Assembly: GCA_030740295.1 (NCBI GenBank)
Contig: JASLXP010001151.1
Span: 1-7,431, forward strand
DNA length: 7,431 nt
Origin: Planctomycetota bacterium
Lineage (GTDB): Bacteria; Planctomycetota; PUPC01; JACPCR01
Direction: 5' to 3'
The number at the start of each line of letters is the position of its first letter. Within the stretch, counting starts at the first letter, position 1. Positions 1 through 6,077 of the stretch are shown here, piece after piece. The translations under genes were made by a program, and so were the position numbers. Under the pieces are notes generated by a model. The model was not told where the DNA came from. It was given only the letters and a program-made list of their open reading frames with translations, and did no database searches.

Positions 1-1873
1 GTATTCGTCAACAACACCACCAAAGGCGAGCGCGATCCCCGGCGGGGCAGGCGCTCGTTCGAGACCGGCGAATACGAACAATTTCCAGAGCTCTACTTCA
101 CCGTGTACCAACCTGACGGACGTGCCGAGCCTTATACAGGCGTGGCGGGTGTTCGGCTCCCGGCGTTACTACGAGATGGCGCTCAAGTCGGCTGAGTGGT
201 GGTGGCATGCCAGCGTTGCCTCGTCGATACAGCAGTACGGCTACACCCCGGGTTACGTTGGGCCGTGGCTGTACGAACAGAATGGTGACCCGACGATCCC
301 GGAGTGGCTGCGCGTCCGGCTCCGGGAAGCGCCGACCCACTATGACAGCGGTAAGAATCTGTTCCGCGACTACCACGCCTACATCGGCGCCTACAACTAT
401 TTCTTCCTTCGCGATTTTCCATACGTCCAGGATCTCGTCTTGAGGACGGGCGTTCTGGAAAAGCCCCTGGCGTCCGCAGCTTCTTATGAGCCGTTCGGCC
501 CGTCCAGCGCCTTCTTGAAGAAAGACCAGGATGAGCGAATCGACATATGGGTGAAAGGATTTGGCGAGGTGCGGATCCTTCGTGCAGACGGCAGTTCGAC
601 TGGTCTTCCCATCCTCCGCACCGCAGGCCGCACGCAACTTGTCATCCCCATGGAAGCTGAGAGCGGCGTCTATCAAGTCGTCTCGGCCAATCGAAGCGTG
701 CCGCACGTTGTGTTGGCCAGAAGCGGCACGGCGCCGGCGCCGGACGCAGGGGGCTTTCGAGAGCCGATTTCCGGCGCTCCCGGCAACGGCGTTCCCCTCG
801 TCGTCCACGCGCCCGGCTATTGGCGGCCCTGGCCCGAAGAGACTCCTCCCCGGCGCATCTACTTCGGTATTCCTGAAGGAGAGAAAGCCGCGCGTATCTT
901 CTTTGAGAGCCCGGCCCGGCTTTTCAGTCCGGATGGCCAATCATTCAGCGACGATCCAGTGTCCGGTTGGATGAAGCTCCCCTCGGATCGGCCAGGCGTG
1001 TGGTCGTTCGAGCTCCCCAAGCCGAAACTCGTGAAAGTGGAAAATCTCCCACCTTTTTTTGCCATGCGAAGCGCAGAGGACTACTTCGATCCCGGCGTGG
1101 CCTGGGAACGTGTTGAGGAGAGACCCGAACCCAAATCGATCCCAAGAGAAGTTGTGTTCATCGAGGGAGCGGTGAATACGAAGGGGAACCAGTCGCTCCA
1201 CCTGGCGCCGCGTCGCCAGTTCCGCATGCCGGCTGGCCCCGTGCATCCCAGCGGGGACGGCACGGTGTTCCTGCCGCTATCGGAGGGCACCATCGAGTTC
1301 TTCTACAAGCCCGATTGGAGCACGTTCGACCTCGATGAAAAGAACGTCAGCCTCGTATCCGTAACCTCGAAACCGAAGCCGTGGACTCTCAGCTACTACA
1401 TGCGCCCGAAAATGGGCGAGCACTTCGTTTACAACCTTTGGGGAATGGCCTGGCGCGACGGCAAATGGGGCAAGGGGACTATTCGCTGCTATCGCCGCCC
1501 AACCCTCATCGAGCGTGGCCGGTGGATTCACATCGCCTGGACTTGGAGCCGTGAGTTGAACCGGAAGCATGGCTTCACTTCGCTGCAAATGTTCACCTAC
1601 GTCGACGGCCGCGCGGGACACTGTTACGGCAACGGCGCGCGCTACGCGCACATGGTCGGAACGGCCTCGCTGCTGGCGCTTCATCCCGGCGGAGCGTACG
1701 ACGAACTCCGCATTTCAGACGTCCGCCGCTACCGTGAAGACTTCGACCCGCCGTCGCGCAAACGTGAAATGGAATTGGATGAGCACACCCGCGCCGTGTT
1801 TCATTTCAACGGCAATCTCAAAGGCAAAAGCGCAACATCGAAAGAGCCCATCGAAGGAGAGCTGACGAAATGA
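1..1873 (+). CDS. LamG-domain protein with helical N-terminal region (5' partial, apparent frameshift)
   Basis: This is the 3' part of a large protein, probably a secreted polysaccharide-active enzyme or carbohydrate-binding protein. The first ~108 bases read convincingly in frame 1 (VFVNNTTKGE at the edge, then GEYEQFPELYFTVY), and from about 110 coding character moves to frame 2 and stays there to the TGA at 1871-1873. Dropping one C at 108/109 joins the two as FTVY-NLTDVPSLIQAW. Numbering from the GTG at 122, residues 1-115 are rich in aromatics and probably helical (AWRVFGSRRYYEMALKSAEW), like the alpha/alpha-toroid part of some lyases and glycosidases. Residues 135-200 and 225-315 look like beta-sandwiches. 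Residues 386-541 look like a LamG/concanavalin-A-like domain (SEGTIEFFYKPDW, RWIHIAWTWS, YDELRISDVRRY). The GTG at 122 has no convincing ribosome site and lies inside conserved-looking sequence, so it is probably not the true start. The LamG call is fairly secure; the enzymatic role is inferred. Confidence 0.72.
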   Translation, partial: YSSTTPPKASAIPGGAGARSRPANTNNFQSSTSPCTNLTDVPSLIQAWRVFGSRRYYEMALKSAEWWWHASVASSIQQYGYTPGYVGPWLYEQNGDPTIPEWLRVRLREAPTHYDSGKNLFRDYHAYIGAYNYFFLRDFPYVQDLVLRTGVLEKPLASAASYEPFGPSSAFLKKDQDERIDIWVKGFGEVRILRADGSSTGLPILRTAGRTQLVIPMEAESGVYQVVSANRSVPHVVLARSGTAPAPDAGGFREPISGAPGNGVPLVVHAPGYWRPWPEETPPRRIYFGIPEGEKAARIFFESPARLFSPDGQSFSDDPVSGWMKLPSDRPGVWSFELPKPKLVKVENLPPFFAMRSAEDYFDPGVAWERVEERPEPKSIPREVVFIEGAVNTKGNQSLHLAPRRQFRMPAGPVHPSGDGTVFLPLSEGTIEFFYKPDWSTFDLDEKNVSLVSVTSKPKPWTLSYYMRPKMGEHFVYNLWGMAWRDGKWGKGTIRCYRRPTLIERGRWIHIAWTWSRELNRKHGFTSLQMFTYVDGRAGHCYGNGARYAHMVGTASLLALHPGGAYDELRISDVRRYREDFDPPSRKREMELDEHTRAVFHFNGNLKGKSATSKEPIEGELTK

Positions 1874-1901
1874 TTAAACAGTTTCTGTTGCGGATTAAGG
1901 G

Positions 1902-1930
1902 GCATCGTGGCCACGGGCTGCCAGCCTGTG
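1902..1930 (+). repeat. Interspersed repeat with imperfect hairpin, copy 1
   Basis: Bases 1902-1920 match 5444-5462 at 18 of 19 positions (GCATCGTGGCCACRGGCTG). In this copy CACGGGCT (1912-1919) can pair with AGCCTGTG (1923-1930) around a 3-base loop, with one G-T wobble. It begins 28 bases after the stop of the LamG gene. Short palindromic GGCCACAGGCTG-like elements are a recalled feature of PVC-type genomes; that attribution is from memory. It may be an interspersed repeat or a 3'-end RNA hairpin. No T-run follows, so it is not a standard intrinsic terminator. Confidence 0.55.
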
Positions 1931-2128
1931 ATCTTCAAGGGCCGTTGCCCCGCTGTAAATGGCAAGACGCCGGAGTATGGAGGAAAACGATTCAACGACC
2001 CGTTCGTCAAGTCCGAGTATCAGAGCGGCATCATCGAAGTGGATTGCGGCGGCACCAAAGTCACACTGGCCGCCAGCAATCCAGAAAACATCACTCGCAC
2101 CGAAGAAAAGTCCAGCAAAACCAGATGA
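1907..2128 (+). pseudogene. Probable remnant: C-terminal tail of an unidentified gene
   Basis: A 73-codon frame ending in TGA at 2126-2128. From about 1957 on, its codons strongly favour C or G in third position and the peptide looks like real protein (GKTPEYGGKRFNDPFVKSEY, then SGIIEVDCGGTKVTLAAS). That resembles the terminal beta-strands of a larger protein, but I do not recognise the family. The first ~15 codons are supplied by the interspersed repeat, so the GTG at 1907 is probably not a real start. An ATG at 1870 overlaps the upstream stop as ATGA and begins MIKQFLL, but in another frame. The simplest reading is a gene start and a gene tail brought together by deletion or decay with the repeat at the junction. 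A genuine small protein is the alternative. Confidence 0.45.
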
Positions 2129-2198
2129 CCCGAATCGTAGATCAGAGCACATCGATGATCGTCAGCGGGTCCCAACCCTACTTCACTGAGAGAATCCC

Positions 2199-3575
2199 AT
2201 GAACCCTCAACCCATCTCCATCGGCTGGGCATCCATCGACATCACGCCGGATCGCCCGGTCCAAATCCACGGCCAGATGCACGAACGCATCTCCGAATTC
2301 GTGCACGACCCACTGACGGCTACCGCGCTCGCTTTGGAAGCCAATGCCGATGACGAAGCCGAACAGGCGATCCTTATCAGTTGTGACCTGGTCAACATCG
2401 GCCGAGACATGATTGAGAGACTGCGCCAGAACCTGGGAGAGCGGATTCCGGGATTTCAGCGCCGCAAGTTGCTCGTCAATGCGACACACACGCACACCGG
2501 CCCGGTCATGATGGAGAATCTATACACGCCGCCGAAGGGGGTGATGACGCCCACGGAATACGCTGACCTCTTTTTTCAGCGTGTTTCCGACGCGGCCGTG
2601 CAGGCGTGGAAAGCGAAACGGCCGTCCGGGATCAGCCACGCGCTGGGTCACGCGGCCATCGGATTCAACCGTCGCGTCGTTTACCGGGACGGATCCGCAA
2701 AAATGTATGGGAGCAGTGATGATGAAAACTTCGTCAGCATTGAAGGCGGCATGGATCCCGGCGTTGAACTGCTCTTCACGTGGGACGCAGAGGCGAAGCT
2801 GACCGGCGTCGTCGTCAACCTTGCGTGCCCCTCGCAGGTTGTCGAGAGCAAGACGTTCCTGTCCGCCGATTTCTGGCATCCAGCGCGCGAAGAGATTCGA
2901 CGAAGGTTGGGCGATGACCTGTTCGTCTATCCCATGTGCGGTGCGGCCGGGGACCAATCGCCAAGGGATCTGGTGCGTCGCAACCGTGGCGAACCGAGCA
3001 TGCGGGACATCGAAGGCATGAACGAACACGGGCGCCGGTTGGCTCTGGCCGTCGAAGACGCGTTCCAGAATGGGCAGACCTCTGTCCAACGTGAATCCGT
3101 TTTCAAACATATCACCGACGACTTGTCACTGCCGAGGCGAAAAGCCACTGCTGGGGACGTCGAAGCTGCCCAACAGGAACTCGAGAGGCTTAACTCACTT
3201 TCGCCTGACGAAGTCCGTCCCAGCCACCAGCGAATGGTGGGAAGAGCCAGGGAAACGATCGAGCGTTTCGAGACACAGGGCGAAGATCCCTGTTACGTCG
3301 CGGATATCCATGTCATGCGCCTGGGCGACATCGCCATCGCGACGAACCCCTTCGAGCTCTTCCTCGACTACGGACTACAAATGAAGGCTCGCAGCAAAGC
3401 CCAACAGACCTTTGTTACTCAAATCACCAACGACCGCGGCATTTACCTGCCGACCGAAAAAGCAATCCGCGGCGGTTCTTACGGCGCGGGGGTCAACGAC
3501 AACATCGTCGGCCCGGAAGGAGGAAACATCTTGGTTAAGCGGACGATTGAATTGATTAACGGGATGTGGGAATAG
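2199..3575 (+). CDS. Neutral/alkaline ceramidase N-terminal-domain-like hydrolase
   Basis: A complete 458-residue protein resembling the N-terminal catalytic domain of neutral/alkaline non-lysosomal ceramidases, zinc enzymes that cleave the N-acyl amide bond of ceramide. The protein opens with IGWASIDITP (8-17). It has NATHTHTGP at 94-102, matching the zinc-histidine motif of the family, and CGAAGDQSP at 247-255, matching the GDxSPN motif that carries the catalytic serine (here Ser254). FELFLDYG at 385-392 and NDRGIYLPT with a following GGSYGA (411-430) correspond to the C-terminal metal-site Glu and Tyr region. The Asn after SP in true ceramidases is Arg here. Known bacterial ceramidases are secreted and near 650-700 residues; this one has no signal peptide and lacks the C-terminal domain, so it is probably cytoplasmic with a different amide or ester substrate. 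The ATG at 2199 has GAGAG (2188-2192) six bases upstream. The next gene is 124 bases downstream on the same strand. Confidence 0.85.
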   Translation: MNPQPISIGWASIDITPDRPVQIHGQMHERISEFVHDPLTATALALEANADDEAEQAILISCDLVNIGRDMIERLRQNLGERIPGFQRRKLLVNATHTHTGPVMMENLYTPPKGVMTPTEYADLFFQRVSDAAVQAWKAKRPSGISHALGHAAIGFNRRVVYRDGSAKMYGSSDDENFVSIEGGMDPGVELLFTWDAEAKLTGVVVNLACPSQVVESKTFLSADFWHPAREEIRRRLGDDLFVYPMCGAAGDQSPRDLVRRNRGEPSMRDIEGMNEHGRRLALAVEDAFQNGQTSVQRESVFKHITDDLSLPRRKATAGDVEAAQQELERLNSLSPDEVRPSHQRMVGRARETIERFETQGEDPCYVADIHVMRLGDIAIATNPFELFLDYGLQMKARSKAQQTFVTQITNDRGIYLPTEKAIRGGSYGAGVNDNIVGPEGGNILVKRTIELINGMWE

Positions 3576-3586
3576 AACTGACCCTT

Positions 3587-3685
3587 CATTCCTCCAATCT
3601 TCCAATCTTTCGCTCCTCCACTCTTCCATTCTTCCATTCTTCCATTCTTCCATTCCTCCACTCTTCTTTCCTCCATTCCTCTCCC
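3587..3685 (+). repeat. Degenerate 8-bp pyrimidine repeat tract (CATTCTTC), possible Rho-loading region
   Basis: About twelve degenerate copies of an 8-base unit with consensus CATTCTTC run between the ceramidase-like and C69 genes; the best are three exact copies at 3627-3650. By hand count 86 of 99 bases are pyrimidines, 12 are A and only one is G. It starts 11 bases after a stop and ends where the next ribosome site begins. RNA from it would be unstructured, C/U-rich and G-poor, as expected of a Rho utilisation region, but simple repeats of this type can also be neutral slippage products. On the opposite strand it reads as EEWKNGRMEEW-type repeats, which are an artefact. Confidence 0.85.
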
Positions 3686-3691
3686 AAGGAG
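3686..3691 (+). promoter_or_regulatory. Ribosome binding site of the C69 gene
   Basis: AAGGAG lies eight bases before the ATG at 3700, the strongest Shine-Dalgarno match in the window. It directly follows the pyrimidine tract, which should leave it unpaired in the mRNA. It fixes the start of the C69 gene, so the 27 residues before Cys28 are translated. Confidence 0.8.
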
Positions 3692-3699
3692 TAGCTGCC

Positions 3700-5406
3700 A
3701 TGACGGAAAGCCCCGGACAATGTCCCCCTGTTCCGCACTCGATCGGCCGAGCATCCCCTCCGGTCAAACGCGTCGATGCATGCACGACGATTCTGGTCGG
3801 CAGGGGCGCCACCGCGGACGGATCGGTCATGATGGCTACGTCGTGCGACGGGAACATGATGGGACGGGTATACGTGCAACCGGCCAGGGAATTCTCCGGT
3901 GATGTCGGCGTCCAGATGTTCTACGACTTCCCTGCTCCTTCGACCTGGGAAGAACACGAGACCCAAGTGAAGCAGGGGTATACGCCGGTCGGGCATCTGC
4001 CCATCGAGCGGTCCTGCCGTTGCATCTTCACTGCGGGGCATCTGGCCGACAGTATCACGGGCGGACTCAACGAGCATGGGCTGAGTATGGGCATTGAATA
4101 CATGTCCATGAGACCTGAGCTGGCGAACGAACGGGGCATCGTCAGCAGTTGCAGTAATCATTGGACCACTTCCCTGATCGCCAACGGACTGATGCGGGCG
4201 AGGACCGCTCGGGAGGCCATTCGGCTGATGGGCTCCATGGTGGAGGAATACGGGTTCACGTACTACTGGGCGCCGACTGCCGGGTGTGCCATACCCGTCG
4301 CCGACAAGACCGAAGCCTGGATCATGGAGATCTTTGGCCCCGGTGCGGATTGGACTCCCGAGCGTGGGAAGCCCGGTGGAGTCTGGTGCGCGCAACGGGT
4401 CCCCGATGGAGAAGCGACCTGCAACACCAATCGCAGCCGGATCGGCGCGATCGCCTCAGACCGCCCTGACGAATTCATGATGTCCCCCAACGCCTGCTCC
4501 CTCGCCGAGGAACTCGGGCTGTGGAAACCGGACACCCCTTTCGTCTGGTACGAGGCCTACGGCACGCCGTCAGGCAAGGAGAGTTCGCTCAGAGAATGGG
4601 CCGCGCTGAATTCGCTGGCGCCCTCGCTGGGGTTTAAGGCGACAGGTGACCCGACGAAGGACCGATACCCCTTCTCCGTGCGGCCGGACGAGCGCGTCAA
4701 CGTCCGGACGCTGACCTCGGTCATGCGCGACCACTACGAAGGAACGGAATTCGATGTAACAGAGCATCCGGCGTTCCGGCCCGGTGGCGAGAAGAGCCCG
4801 CTGGCTCGGCCCTTCGGCTCCTGCGACCTGTTTGACCTCGTGGGCCTCGAAGCGCAGCGCTGCATCGGTACGGAGACGAGTGGTTACGTGTACGTCGCGC
4901 AGATCAGAGAAGAGCTTCCCGATCCGATCTGCGGCTGCCTGTGGCTCGCCCTTGGGCCGAGCTACACGAGCTGCTTCGCGCCCGTCTATTGCGGCGTGAC
5001 TGAGATCGCGGACTCCTGGAGCCAGTGCCCGGACTTCACCAGTATCGACCGGACCCAAGTGCAGTGGAATTTCCAACTCGTCGGGGCTCTCGCTGAGCTC
5101 AAGTACCAAGAGGCCATCAAGGACATTCGAGGTGTCTTTGAGCCGGCTGAGGAGCGGTTCTTAGCGCGGCAGAATGAATTCGAGGATGCAATGGAGCGAG
5201 TTCTGGGGGAGCACGGACCGGCACGCGCGGCGCAGCTCGTCACGGAATACACGAACCAGTGCCTGGCGAACGTCGATAACGCGTATGACAACCTGGTTGA
5301 CTACTTGATGTTCAAGTACCTGTATCGCTACCCCAATGCCGCGCCGCCTCGGCTCCCTTCAGTTGGTGAGCCCATCGTTCCGATCGTTCATGATTTAAGT
5401 GAATAA
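3700..5406 (+). CDS. Peptidase family C69 (dipeptidase-like Ntn hydrolase)
   Basis: A complete 568-residue member of peptidase family C69, whose characterised members are dipeptidases with an N-terminal-nucleophile fold. The nucleophile is predicted to be Cys28 in ACTTILVGRGATADGS (27-42), exposed by self-removal of residues 1-27. Other family landmarks are GGLNEHGLSMGIEY (121-134), WCAQRVPDGEA followed by NRSRIGAI (229-251), RDHYEGTEFD (343-352) and LPDPICGCLW followed by SYTSCFAPVY (406-430). The C-terminal ~110 residues are helical and charged. The leader is not a signal peptide (no hydrophobic core), so the enzyme is probably cytoplasmic. It has 18 cysteines, including CRC (106-108) and CGC (411-413), which seems high for the family. 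It follows the ceramidase-like gene on the same strand, so co-transcription is possible, subject to the repeat tract between them. Family assignment is strong; the substrate is unknown. Confidence 0.92.
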   Translation: MTESPGQCPPVPHSIGRASPPVKRVDACTTILVGRGATADGSVMMATSCDGNMMGRVYVQPAREFSGDVGVQMFYDFPAPSTWEEHETQVKQGYTPVGHLPIERSCRCIFTAGHLADSITGGLNEHGLSMGIEYMSMRPELANERGIVSSCSNHWTTSLIANGLMRARTAREAIRLMGSMVEEYGFTYYWAPTAGCAIPVADKTEAWIMEIFGPGADWTPERGKPGGVWCAQRVPDGEATCNTNRSRIGAIASDRPDEFMMSPNACSLAEELGLWKPDTPFVWYEAYGTPSGKESSLREWAALNSLAPSLGFKATGDPTKDRYPFSVRPDERVNVRTLTSVMRDHYEGTEFDVTEHPAFRPGGEKSPLARPFGSCDLFDLVGLEAQRCIGTETSGYVYVAQIREELPDPICGCLWLALGPSYTSCFAPVYCGVTEIADSWSQCPDFTSIDRTQVQWNFQLVGALAELKYQEAIKDIRGVFEPAEERFLARQNEFEDAMERVLGEHGPARAAQLVTEYTNQCLANVDNAYDNLVDYLMFKYLYRYPNAAPPRLPSVGEPIVPIVHDLSE

Positions 5407-5443
5407 GATCGATCTGATCCCAGATTCCGCGGCGCGTGTATGC

Positions 5444-5483
5444 GCATCGTGGCCACAGGCTGGCAAGGAAAGGCATGCCCAGG
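5444..5483 (+). repeat. Interspersed repeat, copy 2
   Basis: Bases 5444-5462 match 1902-1920 with one difference. The element begins 37 bases after the C69 stop, in the same orientation relative to its gene as copy 1. Unlike copy 1 it does not close the short CACAGGCT hairpin. It continues instead into GGCATGCCCAGG (5472-5483), which recurs inverted downstream. Confidence 0.6.
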
Positions 5484-5598
5484 CTCTTTCTTTTTATCAT
5501 GCTTTTAATCCCCACTTTTCGTCTTCCGACTTTTAATCTTTGCCTTTTGTCTACCTTCACTTTGAAGAGCCATCGACGCTTCAGTCTAACGACACTTC

Positions 5599-5623
5599 CC
5601 TGGGCACGCCGGAGCCAGGCCTG
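5599..5623 (-). repeat. Inverted partial copy of the 5456-5483 repeat
   Basis: On the minus strand this reads CAGGCCTGGC, a short spacer, then GGCGTGCCCAGG. The plus-strand segment 5456-5483 reads CAGGCTGGC, a spacer, then GGCATGCCCAGG. The last 12 bases match at 11 positions. Together they form an inverted repeat around about 115 bases that include the T/C-rich tract. It could fold as a long-range stem or be two insertions of one element. Confidence 0.5.
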
Positions 5624-5747
5624 CAGTTGTCCATGAAACGTAGTTCTTTCAGGCGGCAGAAATTAGAGATGAAAAGCAAAGATGAAAAGGCGGCAGAGAA
5701 AAAGGGAAGATCAGAAGCAAGATTAAAAGCCAGAAACGGGGACGTAG

Positions 5748-5973
5748 TCATAGAGCGGAAGGCAGCGTCCCGTCACTGAGTTCCTGGTGAAACGGGAAGA
5801 GCATCACGGACATTCTCATCGTTCGTTCCGCGAAGATCAGATCTTTGAGAGAGGCGTCCTCGTCCAAGCTCTCCCGCACCAGCAATCTCGGCGAGGATCT
5901 CCAACCACACCTCCGCGGCCAGCCAACTCACACGCGTCTCGCGTCCTTCTTCTACAGCGCGTGGTTCCCACAT
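5748..5973 (-). pseudogene. Small protein gene disrupted by a one-base frameshift
   Basis: Two minus-strand frames join into one plausible protein of about 75 residues. From the ATG at 5973, the first frame gives ETRVSWLAAEVWLEILAEIA with strongly C/G-biased third positions. Past a GGG run at 5875-5873 that bias collapses in this frame and appears in the next one, which reads ESLDEDASLKDLIFAERT, then MRMSVMLFPFHQELSDG, and ends with TGA at 5750-5748. Removing one G from the run gives a continuous frame. It starts 104 bases after the stop of the upstream minus-strand gene, so it could be its distal partner. I do not recognise the family and the ribosome site is weak. It could be a real gene with a sequencing error, a pseudogene, or the tail of a longer decayed gene. 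Confidence 0.45.
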
Positions 5974-6077
5974 CAATATTCACGATCCATGGTCTGTCCC
6001 CACTCCGTCCCATCTGCAGCGCTTCATCAGTCATAGCCCTCCGTGACTTCCTCGAGGCCGGCCCCCTCAGCGCGATC

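Larger units (their letters stand above)
5407..5747. other. Convergent intergenic region with inverted repeats and low-complexity tracts
   Basis: No gene is supported here. The gap separates the plus-strand C69 gene from the minus-strand genes. In order it holds the second copy of the interspersed repeat (5444-5462), a T/C-rich tract (5484-5560) with repeated CTTTTAATC and TTTGCC words, an inverted copy of part of the repeat (5599-5623), and an A/G-rich tract (about 5650-5735) that is pyrimidine-rich on the minus strand. Small plus-strand frames at 5436-5636 and 5540-5779 lie in these tracts and look like composition artefacts. No clear GC hairpin followed by a T-run was found. Confidence 0.6.

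Noticed and set aside
98..940. 280-codon minus-strand frame
   Set aside because: It is antisense to the LamG gene, has no recognisable motifs and has shadow-like composition.
1870..2202. 110-codon plus-strand frame starting and ending in ATGA overlaps
   Set aside because: The middle is Arg/His/Gln-rich with poor third-position bias, and the better coding signal there is in another frame. It is reported as a finding, not as a gene.
2520..3110. 196-codon minus-strand frame
   Set aside because: It is antisense to the ceramidase-like gene, whose motifs lie in the plus frame.
3587..3685. The periodic tract as a CRISPR array
   Set aside because: The units are 8 bases and contiguous, with no spacers and no cas genes nearby.
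3586..4395. 269-codon minus-strand frame with repeated EEWKNGRMEEW
   Set aside because: The repeats are the translated 8-bp tract and the rest is antisense to the well-supported C69 gene.
5412..5425. ATCTG/CAGAT mini-hairpin after the C69 stop as a terminator
   Set aside because: The stem is only five pairs and no T-run follows directly.
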